From positions 1,240,001-1,304,000 of the forward strand of contig DAJPFV010000001.1 in NCBI GenBank assembly GCA_025993015.1: a stretch of DNA of 64,000 nt, in the 5' to 3' direction. The position numbers and the translations under genes are program-made. The notes below the pieces were generated by a model, which made no database searches, was not told where the DNA came from, and was given only the letters and a program-made list of their open reading frames with translations. Below are positions 23,635 to 33,612 of this stretch, piece by piece; the stretch's first letter is position 1, and each line of letters begins with the position of its first letter. This DNA is from Coriobacteriaceae bacterium (GTDB lineage: Bacteria; Actinomycetota; Coriobacteriia; Coriobacteriales; Coriobacteriaceae).

Positions 23635-26600
23635 TTGTTCTGGCCCTCGCCGTCGTGCTGACGGCGAGTTTCTTCCTGCCGACCCGCGCGGAGGCGGCGG
23701 TTTCGGACCACACGGTTCCGACGATTTCGCCTTCGGGGACAACAATCAACCTGTTTGATTACTGGGTGAATCCGGATAACCATCTGTCGGTTTCCGGCAA
23801 CGGCGGCATCAACGCAAGCCACCGGTTCCAGTTTAACGATGGCAAGGGTGATGCACCGCTCAACCATTGGACGGGCAACACGAACCCGCAGCCCGGCATT
23901 GTCAGCAACACGCTTTCAGACGGCTACCCGCAGCTTTCCGGTACCTATGGCGGCGACTCCCTCCGCTATCTGTTCGATTCCTCTGCCCAGACCGGCAAGA
24001 CGTCCCATTTTGGCGTGACGGGCCTCCTCAAGGCTCAGGACGGCTACTACGTCTATGACAGCTCCGAAAACTACGCAGCCTACAACGCTGACAAGAATGC
24101 CTTCGACGTCTATGACACCTGGGGCATTGACAAAGTGGGCGATTCGTCCCATCGGGGTCAGTTCTTCCCGTTCGATGCGGCAGACAAGGTGTTCAAGGAG
24201 GAAAGCGGCCGGCTCGTCCAAAATGGCATCACGGCAGACAACGCCGGTAACCACGTCAACCACCACTTCGGCCTCTCAATGTCCACGCGATTCGTGCAGC
24301 CCAACGGCGGCCTGACGAACGATAAGAAGGACATGACCTTCGAGTTCGCCGGCGATGATGACGTCTGGGTGTTCATCGATGATGTCCTCGTGGGTGATAT
24401 CGGCGGTATTCACAGCCGTGCGAGTCTGAGTATCAACTTTCATACGGGCGACATTAAGGTAAACGACAATTACAACGGCACGCTGAAGAGCAAGTACCAG
24501 GAGGCGGGCAAGGCCGGCGACACGAGCTGGGAAGGCAACACCTTCGCCGACGACACCAACCACACCCTCAAGTTCTTCTACCTGGAGCGCGGCGCCACCG
24601 ACTCCAACATGGAGCTCAAGTTCAACCTCGTGACGGTGCCCGAGTCCGACATCATAAAGTTCGACCAGGACGGCAAGTTCGTACAGAGCGCCGAGTTCGC
24701 GCTGTACAAAACAGACGAGAACTTTACAGATACGACCAATGACAAGAACGCGCTCCTCGGCTCCGGCACCACGGACGAGGCCGGCCACCTAACGCTCACG
24801 AACGACGATGACAACGGCGTCATCAACTTCGACGATCTCTACAACAAGAATCACGGTAACAAGTACTACCTCCTGAAGGAGACGCGCGTGCCGGAGGGAT
24901 ACCGCTCGAGTCTCACGGCGACAGGTGGCAGCATGCAGCTCGAGTACGTGCCCGCGAGCGCTGAGAACGGCGCGGGCGGCGTCATCATCAACCGCGGCGG
25001 TATGGATGCGGACAGCGTCGTGTGGAAGACTGGTGCGTTTGCCGGCGCGAAGGAGACCATCACCGCACCGGTGAACGTGTACAAGGCGAATGATGACCTG
25101 ACGAAGTCCAACGAGACCGTCAACCTGAAGTCTGGCATACTGTTCGCTGTGGTGCTCAAGCGCGATAAAAGCGCAAACGCAGATATCAAAAATCAGAACA
25201 ATTGGTACGCCGTGTCGGGCGACCCATCGACGGGAATGGGGTACACCCTCGCCGAGAAGCCGAGCAAGGCCGGCGCTATCGAGGCGGCGAAGAAGGACCT
25301 GCACGCCTTCACGCTCAACACGAGCGGCCAGTACCAGGTAGAGATTCAAAATCTGCCCGGTGACATCTCCAGCTACTACTACATGCTGAGCGGTGATGCC
25401 CGCAAGGATGCCGAGTACGCGGTGGCCATCTACCACACGACGGCAAGCTCTATCGCCAACGCGAATACGGACAACACGGTTCACGTGTTCAGCGATGACC
25501 TCCCCAGCGGCGAGAAGAATTTCCAGCGCCAGTTTGCCACGCGCTTGCTCGTCACGAACATCCAGAATCGCCTGTTCGTGCAGAAGACCGATACCGAGGG
25601 CAAGCCCGTTGACGGGGCGAAGTTCGGCCTGTACAAGGCCGATCAGGTGAAAATGGACGCGAACGGCAAGGTCATGCTCAATGGCGAGCAGACCCCCTTT
25701 GACACCCTGACGACGGGGTTGGTCGGCAACCCGGTTCCGCTCGAAGGTGCGGGCATATTCCCGAATACGAGCGACGGTAACAGGCCGCTCGTGAAGGGGA
25801 CCTACTTCCTAAAGGAGGTCTCGGCCCCCAAGGGCTTCCTGCTTAACGACACGCTCACCAAGGTGATTGTGGACGATTACGGCGTCCATGCCGATGCTGG
25901 TACGGCCGATGACGGTGTTTCGACGTTCGTGGGCCCGGGCGCGCTCATGAAGAGCCTGGGCCAGTTTGGCGCAGAGGGCGACATCGACAACACGCTCACG
26001 TGGATCAAGGGCCAGCGCCAGACGTCTGACGGGACGCTCGACGACAACGGCAACCTTTCCTGGAACAATGACGCCAAGGGCGGCGAGGATGAGGTACATC
26101 TCAAGTACGGCGCCAATGGACGTGTCTACCAGTATGGGCCCACCGAGAAGGGCAAACCCTACCGCCTGGAGACCGAGACGGGCTGGATACGTATGGGCAT
26201 CACGCAGGACGTGCCTGGTGACACTAATGCGAAGGTCGCCCGCGCCGACCTGGGCGACATGAATCTGAACGCGCTGTTCACCGGCGCCACCTGTGTGCGC
26301 GTGGCGAACAAGCGCGAGGCGAGCCTCGAGGTGACGAAGAGGGTCGTGGTGCCGGCGGGACTGACGGGAAAACCGGACGCGGGGTTCACCTTCAAGTTCA
26401 CCGTGCCCGAAGGGAAGACCTACAAGGCCGCAGTGTTCAAGAACGCTGGGGCCGGAAAGCAAGCCGGCGACGTGTTCGATTTGAAGAACGGCGACACCCA
26501 TGCCATCAAGGCCGACGAGACGATTCGCGTGTACGGACTTGGCGAGGGCGACGAGTACACGGTGCGGGAGCTGACCGGCGCAGACAAGATGCCCGCGGGC

Positions 26601-29600
26601 TATAAGCTGACCGGCCGCAAGCAGGGTACCACGAATCTGACCGGCGCAGGCGATAGTATCACCGGTGAGATCGAGAAGCAAAAACCCGACGGCACGTTGG
26701 CCGAAGCCAACAAGCTGGTGTTCACAAACACCTACAAGGCGGAAGCTAGCGACGAACTGACCCCGCAGGTAACGAAGAAGGTCTCCGGTGTTGAGAGCAC
26801 GGAGAAGGCGTTCTCGTTCACGCTGACCGCCACGGAAGAGACGCAGAAGCAGATCGATGATGATGACCTCAAAGTCTCGGATGCTCTGGCGGGCAATGAG
26901 CATGCCGAGTCCAAGGCCACGAGTGGCAAGATCATCAAGGACAAGGGCCAGACGGTCGACTTCTCCGGCATGAAGTTCAACAAGGCCGGTACGTACACGT
27001 TCACGCTCACCGAGGTGCACGACGCCGACGACGACGCGGCGGCGGACGGCGTGCAGAACTCCGGCTGGACGATGGACGCCTCGACCTATACCGTCACGGT
27101 GAGGGTCGAGGATAAGAACGCCAAGCTGACTGTCACAGGCGTGACGGTGGAGAAGAGCGGCGATGACAAGCGCGAGACGCTTGAGGTCAAGAACGGCAAG
27201 GTGAACCTCGCCACCTTCAACAACAGCTATGCTGCGAAGGGTTCCGTGACCCTGGCGGCGAAGAAGCAATTTACGGGCGGCACCCTTGAGAACCAGCAGT
27301 TCTCATTCCAGGTGAAGGAGGGCGATAAGGTTGTCGCCGAAGAAAAGAACGATGCCAATGGCGACATCACCTTCCCGGCCATTGATTACACCGAGGCTGG
27401 TGAGCACGACTACGCCATCAAGGAGGTCGAAGGCACCGACCCGACTATCGTTTACGATGGCAAGACGGTGAAAGTGCACGTTAGCGTCACCGATAACAAG
27501 AACGGCACGCTGAGCGCGGCCGCCACCTACGACGGCGAGAAGGCCGTGCCGACCTTCACCAACTCGAAGCCGACGGCCGACGCCACTATCGAGGCGACGA
27601 AGATCCTCAAGGGCAAGGACCTGACGGCTGGTGCGTTCACTTTCGGCCTATATCAAGGCGACACGACTACGGTTGATCCCATCCAGACTGTCCAGAACGA
27701 CAAGGACGGCAAGATTAAGCTCATCCTCACCGGTCTGACCATAGGCGAGTACGACTACACGCTCAAGGAGGTCGCTGACAGCGATTCGACCATCACCTAC
27801 GATTCCACGGCGGTGAAGGTCCACGTCTCGGTGAAGGCGGACGGTGACAAGGCAAAGGCGACTGTCACCTATGACGACAAGAATGATGCCCCGACCTTCA
27901 CTAACAAGTATCAGCCTGCCGAGACCTTGGCTACACTCACGGCGAAGAAATCGTACGTGAAGTCCGACAACACGCAGGCCACGCTCAAGGGCGGCGAGTT
28001 CACCTTCGACCTGTACGAGGGTGATCTGACGGCTGAGCAGCTGAAGGGCAAGCAGCCCATCCAGACCGCTAAGAACGGCGAGGACGGAACCGTTACCTTC
28101 CCGGCCATCAACTACACCAAGGCCGGCGAGTACAAATACACTATCGTGGAGCAGAAGGGCGACCTGCCCCACGTGGTCTACGACGATGCGGTTCACCACG
28201 CCGTGGTGAAGGTCGTGGACAACGCCGGCCAGTTGGAGGCGAGCGTCACCTACGATGACGGCAAGACGGTCGCCCCCACCTTCACGAACACCTACACCGC
28301 AAAGGGATCCGTGGAGCTGACGGCGACCAAGATCGTTGCGGTCGCGGACGGCTTCAAGCACGATGTCAAGCTGAAGGGCGGCGAGTACACCTTCGAGCTG
28401 AAGGATGCCGCCGGCAACGTGCTCGGCACCGCGAAGAACGACGCCGACGGCAAGGTCAGCTTCACGCGCGAGTTCCAGCTCTCCGACTTGGGCGGCGCCG
28501 CGAGCAAGGACTTCACCTACACCATCGTGGAACAGTCGGGCACGGAGCCGGGCATCGTCTACGACAGCCATGCCCTCACCTATACGGTGACGGTCACGGA
28601 CGGCGGGACCGGAGCGCTGAATGCGAAGGCGATCGTGACGAGCGTATCCGGCTCGGAGACCTTCACCAACACCTACCAGCCGGCCGCGACCGGCCTGGCC
28701 CTCGGTGCGCAGAAGAGCTATGTGAAGAAGGACGACAACACGCCGATCGTCCTCAAGGGCGGCGAGTTCACCTTCGATGTGTACGAGGGCAACCTGACGG
28801 CTGAGCAGCTTGCCGGGGCCAAGCCCGTCCGGACCGCGACCAACGGCGCGGACGGAAGTGTTAACTTCGACGCCTTCTCCTACGCGAAGCCGGGCACGCA
28901 CGAGTACACCATCGTGGAGCGGAAGGGTGATCTGGCCTACGTGACCTACGACGCCGCGGTGCACCATGCCGTGGTGACGGTTGCGGACAATGCCGGCACG
29001 CTGCAGGCGAGCGTCGCCTACGACGGCACGAATGTCACGAAGCCCAGCTTCACCAACACCTATGAGGCACAGGCGACGGACTCCGGCGCGATCGCCCTCA
29101 CCAAGAGCGTTGACGTGCACGACGGCAGCTATCAGCTAAAGGCGGGAGACTTCGCCTTCGAGCTGGTGGGGTCTGACGGCTCGGTGATCCAGACCCAGAA
29201 GAACGATGCGCACGGCAAGGTTGCCTTCGACAAGCTGACCTTCGACCATGCGGGCACCTTTATCTACACGGTCCGCGAGGTGCAGCCGACGGACGACGCT
29301 CCGGGCGTGCCGGGCGTGACCTACACCGGCAAGACGTACACCCTGACCTACGTGGTGAAGGACAACAACGACGGCAAGCTGGTGGTGGAGAGCTCCACGG
29401 TGATGCCGAGCGAGGGTACCGAGAACGGCGTCACCCCCAACACCATGACGTTTACGAACAGCTACCAGCCGGGCGCGACCTCCTACCAGATCTCTGGCAC
29501 CAAGGTGCTTGAGAATGCCGACCCGTCCACCACGCGGACGCCCGCCGATGGCGAGTTCACGTTCGCGCTGATTGACGTGGCCACGGGGCAGGAGATCGAC

Positions 29601-30716
29601 CGGACCAAGAACGTGGGTAAGGCGTTTACCTTCAAGGCCATCTCGTACACTGCGACTGGTTCGCATGCGTACCAGGTGAAGGAGGTTGCGGGCCAAGATG
29701 GCACCATCACTTACAGCGATGCGGTGTTGGATGTGACGGTGAGCGTGACCGACGACGGCAGCGGCCAGCTGACCGCGACGGCGAACAAGACGGCTGCGGA
29801 TCTGACCTTCACCAACACCTACACGCCGACGGCAACGACGGCGACGATTACCGGAACGAAGGCTCTGACCGGCCGCGACTTGGCCGAGGGTGAGTTCTCC
29901 TTCGACCTGAAGGACGCCGACGGTAACGTGGTGCAGACGGTGCAGAACGGCGCCGACGGCACGTTTGGCTTCGCGCCGCTGCAGCTGGACAAGGTGGGGA
30001 CGTACGTCTACACCGTGTCCGAGCGGGCAGGGGCGACGGCGAACGGCGTCACCTACGACACGACGGTCTTTACCGCGACGGTGACGGTGACGGAGAATGC
30101 GGAGACGCACGCGCTGGAGGCACAGGTTGCCTACAGCAAGGGCGGCAAGGCTGCGGATGCGGTGGCATTCAGCAACAGCTACGCGCCGGCCGCGACTGAG
30201 GTGAAGCTGGGGGCCTCCAAGGTGCTGAGCGGCGAAGACCTTAAGGAAGGGCAGTTCTCCTTCCAGCTGAAGGATGCCGACGGCAAGGTGCTGCAGACCG
30301 CCAAGAACGCGGCGGACGGCACGGTGGGCTTCGAGGCGATCTCGTACGACAAGCCCGGGACGTACGCCTACAGCATCTCCGAGGTGGACGACGGTCAGAA
30401 GAACGTGACGTACGACGCGGCCGAGCACCGGGTAACGGTGACGGTGACGGACGACGGTGCGGGCCATCTGGTGGCGACGGTAACCTATGACGGCGACGTG
30501 GCGCCGGTGTTCAAGAACACGTACACGCCGCCGACCACCCCGCCAGTCAACCCGCCGACGAATCCTCCGAGCAAGCCGCCGGTGCCGAAGGAAGAGAAGC
30601 CGGGTCTGCCGAATATGGGCGATACCAGCTTGTCGCCGATGGCCCTGGGTGGCATCGCGGGCGGCGCGGTGGTGCTGATCGCCGCAGGCGTAATCCTGCG
30701 GCGCCGGAACCGGTAG
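23586..30716 (+). CDS. Giant surface adhesin: fibro-slime domain, SpaA domains and about ten pilin isopeptide-linkage repeats
   Basis: 2,376 aa. Signal peptide (SPYVIVLALAVVLTASFF, cleavage near RAEA). Residues about 30-360 form a fibro-slime/PA14-like domain with FEFAGDDDVWVFIDDVLVGD and GGIHS. SpaA/Cna-B-like domains lie at about 354-442 and 663-770. From about 910 to 2315 there are some ten FctA-like repeats of 105-135 aa, each with a Lys near its start, a Glu in a YTIxE-type strand and Asn in FTNTY, the set expected for internal isopeptide bonds. A Pro-rich spacer, LPNMG (residue 2340 on), a membrane helix and RRRNR end it. The sorting motif has Met where Thr is usual. Repeats 5 and 7 are very close in DNA sequence. 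The ATG at 23586 lacks a good Shine-Dalgarno. No sortase gene is adjacent. Confidence 0.88.
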   Translation: MSYGRRRGLRPVSPYVIVLALAVVLTASFFLPTRAEAAVSDHTVPTISPSGTTINLFDYWVNPDNHLSVSGNGGINASHRFQFNDGKGDAPLNHWTGNTNPQPGIVSNTLSDGYPQLSGTYGGDSLRYLFDSSAQTGKTSHFGVTGLLKAQDGYYVYDSSENYAAYNADKNAFDVYDTWGIDKVGDSSHRGQFFPFDAADKVFKEESGRLVQNGITADNAGNHVNHHFGLSMSTRFVQPNGGLTNDKKDMTFEFAGDDDVWVFIDDVLVGDIGGIHSRASLSINFHTGDIKVNDNYNGTLKSKYQEAGKAGDTSWEGNTFADDTNHTLKFFYLERGATDSNMELKFNLVTVPESDIIKFDQDGKFVQSAEFALYKTDENFTDTTNDKNALLGSGTTDEAGHLTLTNDDDNGVINFDDLYNKNHGNKYYLLKETRVPEGYRSSLTATGGSMQLEYVPASAENGAGGVIINRGGMDADSVVWKTGAFAGAKETITAPVNVYKANDDLTKSNETVNLKSGILFAVVLKRDKSANADIKNQNNWYAVSGDPSTGMGYTLAEKPSKAGAIEAAKKDLHAFTLNTSGQYQVEIQNLPGDISSYYYMLSGDARKDAEYAVAIYHTTASSIANANTDNTVHVFSDDLPSGEKNFQRQFATRLLVTNIQNRLFVQKTDTEGKPVDGAKFGLYKADQVKMDANGKVMLNGEQTPFDTLTTGLVGNPVPLEGAGIFPNTSDGNRPLVKGTYFLKEVSAPKGFLLNDTLTKVIVDDYGVHADAGTADDGVSTFVGPGALMKSLGQFGAEGDIDNTLTWIKGQRQTSDGTLDDNGNLSWNNDAKGGEDEVHLKYGANGRVYQYGPTEKGKPYRLETETGWIRMGITQDVPGDTNAKVARADLGDMNLNALFTGATCVRVANKREASLEVTKRVVVPAGLTGKPDAGFTFKFTVPEGKTYKAAVFKNAGAGKQAGDVFDLKNGDTHAIKADETIRVYGLGEGDEYTVRELTGADKMPAGYKLTGRKQGTTNLTGAGDSITGEIEKQKPDGTLAEANKLVFTNTYKAEASDELTPQVTKKVSGVESTEKAFSFTLTATEETQKQIDDDDLKVSDALAGNEHAESKATSGKIIKDKGQTVDFSGMKFNKAGTYTFTLTEVHDADDDAAADGVQNSGWTMDASTYTVTVRVEDKNAKLTVTGVTVEKSGDDKRETLEVKNGKVNLATFNNSYAAKGSVTLAAKKQFTGGTLENQQFSFQVKEGDKVVAEEKNDANGDITFPAIDYTEAGEHDYAIKEVEGTDPTIVYDGKTVKVHVSVTDNKNGTLSAAATYDGEKAVPTFTNSKPTADATIEATKILKGKDLTAGAFTFGLYQGDTTTVDPIQTVQNDKDGKIKLILTGLTIGEYDYTLKEVADSDSTITYDSTAVKVHVSVKADGDKAKATVTYDDKNDAPTFTNKYQPAETLATLTAKKSYVKSDNTQATLKGGEFTFDLYEGDLTAEQLKGKQPIQTAKNGEDGTVTFPAINYTKAGEYKYTIVEQKGDLPHVVYDDAVHHAVVKVVDNAGQLEASVTYDDGKTVAPTFTNTYTAKGSVELTATKIVAVADGFKHDVKLKGGEYTFELKDAAGNVLGTAKNDADGKVSFTREFQLSDLGGAASKDFTYTIVEQSGTEPGIVYDSHALTYTVTVTDGGTGALNAKAIVTSVSGSETFTNTYQPAATGLALGAQKSYVKKDDNTPIVLKGGEFTFDVYEGNLTAEQLAGAKPVRTATNGADGSVNFDAFSYAKPGTHEYTIVERKGDLAYVTYDAAVHHAVVTVADNAGTLQASVAYDGTNVTKPSFTNTYEAQATDSGAIALTKSVDVHDGSYQLKAGDFAFELVGSDGSVIQTQKNDAHGKVAFDKLTFDHAGTFIYTVREVQPTDDAPGVPGVTYTGKTYTLTYVVKDNNDGKLVVESSTVMPSEGTENGVTPNTMTFTNSYQPGATSYQISGTKVLENADPSTTRTPADGEFTFALIDVATGQEIDRTKNVGKAFTFKAISYTATGSHAYQVKEVAGQDGTITYSDAVLDVTVSVTDDGSGQLTATANKTAADLTFTNTYTPTATTATITGTKALTGRDLAEGEFSFDLKDADGNVVQTVQNGADGTFGFAPLQLDKVGTYVYTVSERAGATANGVTYDTTVFTATVTVTENAETHALEAQVAYSKGGKAADAVAFSNSYAPAATEVKLGASKVLSGEDLKEGQFSFQLKDADGKVLQTAKNAADGTVGFEAISYDKPGTYAYSISEVDDGQKNVTYDAAEHRVTVTVTDDGAGHLVATVTYDGDVAPVFKNTYTPPTTPPVNPPTNPPSKPPVPKEEKPGLPNMGDTSLSPMALGGIAGGAVVLIAAGVILRRRNR

Positions 30717-30744
30717 CTGCGGCGGCCGAGAAGGGCTTTGATTG

Positions 30745-30783
30745 AGGGCGGGTGGTCGCAGGGCGCGGCCGCCCGCCCTTTTC
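30745..30783 (+). terminator. Intrinsic terminator of the adhesin gene
   Basis: AGGGCGGGTGG on the left pairs with CCGCCCGCCCT on the right, followed by TTTTC, 29 bp after the stop codon. Confidence 0.75.
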
Positions 30784-30862
30784 GGTGAAAGGCTATGTTA
30801 GCCCGCCGTTTGCACGCGATTATGATTCTGCAGCTCCTAAGCGCGCCGCGCCCTCTAGAAGT

Positions 30863-30976
30863 CCGGAAAAGCTGCACAAAGCGGCTATCTGGACCAGGAA
30901 AAGCTGCAAATCTAGGCCAAATACACCCGGAAAAGCTGCAAAAGTTGGTAAAATCCATCCTGAAAAGCTGCAAACA
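30863..30976 (+). repeat. Four 32-bp-period direct repeats upstream of second AAA/DUF4143 gene
   Basis: Units of CCGGAAAAGCTGCAAA type stand at 30863, 30894, 30926 and 30959; the GCTGCA cores begin at 30871, 30903, 30935 and 30967, exactly 32 bp apart. Spacers differ. The last unit ends 11 bp before the start codon. The sequence is unrelated to the repeats before the first DUF4143 gene, but number, period and position are alike. Confidence 0.85.
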
Positions 30977-30987
30977 GCAGGTGAAGG

Positions 30988-32313
30988 ATGGTGCGTAGTG
31001 TGCTGAAGCGAAAGATGCTCGACACCCTCCGTTCGTGGCGGGCGGAAAAGGGCGCCGAATGCCTTCTCATCAAGGGCGCGCGACAGGTTGGCAAGTCGTA
31101 CATCGTCGCCGAGTTCGGGCGGCAGGACTACGAAAGCTTCATCTCCATAGACTTCATTGGGTCCCCGGACCTTAAGCGGGTGTTCGATGGCCCAATCGAT
31201 GCCGACTCGATCTACCGGCAGATATCGCTCGTCGTGCCCGGCGTGCGCTTTGTTCCAGGACGAACGCTTCTTTTCCTCGACGAGATTCAGGAGTGCCCGC
31301 GTGCTCGCGCTGCGCTTAAGTATCTCGCTCTCGACGGCAGGTGCGATGTCGTTGCGTCGGGCTCGCTTCTGGGCATTCGGTTCAAGGAGGAGGCTGCGCT
31401 CGCCTCCATTCCCGTTGGGTACGAGCGAGAGGTCGAAATGGGCCCCCTCGATTTTGAGGAGTACCTTTGGGCACGCGGGTATGGGGAGGACGATATCGCC
31501 AATTTGCGGGAATACTATGAGTCGTTGATACCCGTGCCCGTTGCGGTGAATCAGAAGATGATGCAGATGCTGCGCGAGTACCTCGCGGTCGGCGGTATGC
31601 CTGCGGTGGTGGACGCCTTTGCGCGGACGGACAACTTCGCCGTTGCTTTCGACGAGCAAAGCAGGCTGCTCGCCTCGTATCTCGACGACGTGGCTCGATA
31701 CGCGCAAGCCCCCGAGCGCGGGCGTGCGCGGGCGTGCTTTGAATCGTTGCCGCGCCAGATCGCAAAGGAGAATACGAAGTTCCAGTATTCCGTGGTCGAG
31801 AACAGGGGAACGGCGCGCAAATTTGGCTCGTCCGTGGATTGGCTCGTGGGAGCAGGTATGGTGCGACGGTGCCAGTCGGTGAGCGCCGCCCAATTCCCTC
31901 TTGCCGCCTATGAAGATGGGACGAAGTTTCGCCTCTATGCCGCCGATACGGGCGTGCTCATGGCCATGTACGGCTTTGAAATGCTGGAAGCGGTGGTGAA
32001 CAACAAGCTCGCGGGTCCCATGAAAGGCGGCCTCTACGAGAACCTGGTCGCCTGCATGCTTTCGGCGCGGGGCGTGGCTCTGCGCTATTGGCGGTCGCAG
32101 AAGGGCGATAGGGAAATAGAGTTTCTCGTCGACTCGCCCGACGCGAGCGTTGTGCCCATTGAGGTGAAGGCCTCGCGCGGATCTACGGTATCGCTCAACG
32201 ACATGCTCGAGCGGCAGGACGTGAACCTTGGGTACAAGCTGATAGACGGCAACGTCGGCCGAGACGGCAAAAAGGTGACGCTTCCGTTATATATGGCCAT
32301 GTTCTTAAAGTAG
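30988..32313 (+). CDS. AAA ATPase with DUF4143 (PD-(D/E)XK-like) C-terminal domain, second copy
   Basis: 441 aa. Walker A GARQVGKS at 30-37, Walker B LLFLDE near 95-100, and a C-terminal DUF4143 domain with REIEFLVD and IEVKAS, where Glu/Asp and Glu-x-Lys keep a PD-(D/E)XK-like arrangement. It is only distantly similar to the protein at 13068, so this is not a recent duplicate. The start is uncertain: ATG 30988 immediately follows GAAGG, and GTG at 30991 or 31000 would have better spacing; the family start is near VLKRKML. Single gene with four phased repeats directly upstream. Confidence 0.83.
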   Translation: MVRSVLKRKMLDTLRSWRAEKGAECLLIKGARQVGKSYIVAEFGRQDYESFISIDFIGSPDLKRVFDGPIDADSIYRQISLVVPGVRFVPGRTLLFLDEIQECPRARAALKYLALDGRCDVVASGSLLGIRFKEEAALASIPVGYEREVEMGPLDFEEYLWARGYGEDDIANLREYYESLIPVPVAVNQKMMQMLREYLAVGGMPAVVDAFARTDNFAVAFDEQSRLLASYLDDVARYAQAPERGRARACFESLPRQIAKENTKFQYSVVENRGTARKFGSSVDWLVGAGMVRRCQSVSAAQFPLAAYEDGTKFRLYAADTGVLMAMYGFEMLEAVVNNKLAGPMKGGLYENLVACMLSARGVALRYWRSQKGDREIEFLVDSPDASVVPIEVKASRGSTVSLNDMLERQDVNLGYKLIDGNVGRDGKKVTLPLYMAMFLK

Positions 32314-32544
32314 AGCCTTACGTTGGCGGACTGACCCTGTGTCACATTCCGTGCGGGTTATATGCAGGTATGCCTGCGCACGCTATCATGTATGGGTTAG
32401 ACCGCAACTATGTACCCCATACGCGAAGGGATGCGCATGTATCTGAAGATCGACATGTTCTAGCTGGGCTTACCCCCGCAGTGGCGCCGCGCGCCCCATC
32501 AACTCTGCCGATTTTCACCTTCACGCACATAAAGGAGTCCCGCC
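32314..32544 (+). other. Leader region of prfA with two hairpins and a tiny open frame
   Basis: GCAGG-TATG-CCTGC (32364-32377) and GTATGGG...CCCATAC (32390-32422) can fold. After GAAGGG an ATG at 32432 opens MRMYLKIDMF then TAG at 32462. This could be a leader peptide or chance. A half REP (GTGTCACATTCC) sits at 32338. AAGGAG before the prfA ATG is clear. No promoter is convincing. Confidence 0.3.
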
Positions 32545-33612
32545 ATGCGCGACAAGCTCGAAAAGATCATCAAGGCCTACGAGGAGCTCGAGAAGAAGCT
32601 TTCCGACCCGGCCGTCGCCTCCGACATCAAGGAGTTCACGCGTCTCAACAAGGAGTACGCACACCAGTCCGACCTCATCGCTGCCTCGCGTGAGTACATC
32701 GGCGCGCTCGATGACATCGAGGCCGCCAAGGAGATGCTCCGCGACACCAGCGATGCGGACGAGAAGGAGATGCTCCAGATGGACATCTCCGAGAACGAGG
32801 AAAAGCTCCCGCAGCTCGAGGAAGATATCAAGTACATGCTCATCCCGAGCGATCCCAACGACGACAAGAACACCATCGTCGAGATTCGCTCCGCCGCCGG
32901 TGGCGACGAGGCTGCCATCTTTGCCGGCGATCTGTACAAGATGTATCAGCGCTTCTGCGAATCGCGCGGCTGGAAGACCACCGTGCTCGATTCCAGCCCC
33001 AGCGAGGCTGGCGGCTTTAAGTCCATCGAGTTCAAGGTCGAGGGCGACCGTGTCTACTCCGTCATGAAGTTCGAGTCCGGCGTGCACCGTGTCCAGCGCG
33101 TTCCCAAGACCGAGTCCCAGGGTCGCATCCAGACCTCCACGGCTACCGTCGCCGTGCTTCCCGAGGCCGAGGAGATTGACGTCCAGATCAACCAGTCCGA
33201 TCTGCGCATCGACACCTACTGCGCTTCGGGCCCTGGCGGTCAGTGCGTTAACACCACCTACTCCGCCGTGCGCATCACCCACCTGCCCACCAACACCGTG
33301 GTGCAGTCGCAGGAGCAGCGCTCCCAGATCCAGAACCGCGAGGTCTGCATGCAGATGCTGCGCGCTCGTCTGTACGAGATGGAGCTCGAGAAGCAGCAGG
33401 CAGAGCTCGGTGCCGAGCGCCAGAGCCAGATCGGCCACGGCAACCGTTCCGAGAAGATCCGCACCTACAACCAGCCCCAGGACCGCGTGACCGACCACCG
33501 CATCGGTTTCAACTCCACCTACAACGGCGTGCTTCTGGGCGACCAGCTCGGCACCGTCATCGAGGCCCTCGCCGCCGCCGAGCGAGCCGAGAAGCTGGCA
33601 CAGGCCGTTTAG
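32545..33612 (+). CDS. prfA: Peptide chain release factor 1
   Basis: 355 aa, normal for RF1. The peptidyl-tRNA hydrolysis motif GGQ lies at 231-233 in SGPGGQCVNTT, and the stop-codon reading region follows RVPKTESQGRI, with PKT at the place of the RF1 PxT motif. It recognises UAA and UAG on the ribosome. A Cys directly after GGQ is unusual (His or Ser is more common). Its own stop is TAG, directly joined to structured repeat copy 2. The methyltransferase that modifies its GGQ glutamine, PrmC, is encoded 670 bp downstream. Confidence 0.95.
   Translation: MRDKLEKIIKAYEELEKKLSDPAVASDIKEFTRLNKEYAHQSDLIAASREYIGALDDIEAAKEMLRDTSDADEKEMLQMDISENEEKLPQLEEDIKYMLIPSDPNDDKNTIVEIRSAAGGDEAAIFAGDLYKMYQRFCESRGWKTTVLDSSPSEAGGFKSIEFKVEGDRVYSVMKFESGVHRVQRVPKTESQGRIQTSTATVAVLPEAEEIDVQINQSDLRIDTYCASGPGGQCVNTTYSAVRITHLPTNTVVQSQEQRSQIQNREVCMQMLRARLYEMELEKQQAELGAERQSQIGHGNRSEKIRTYNQPQDRVTDHRIGFNSTYNGVLLGDQLGTVIEALAAAERAEKLAQAV

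Noticed and set aside
23361..23867. Minus-strand frame opposite the adhesin start
   Set aside because: No Shine-Dalgarno with a plausible start, no recognisable domain, and it overlaps the signal-peptide coding region antisense.
30863..30976. Phased 32-bp repeats considered as a CRISPR array
   Set aside because: Units are only about 16 bp and imperfect, spacers are about 16 bp, only four copies, no cas genes; they look like protein-binding repeats.
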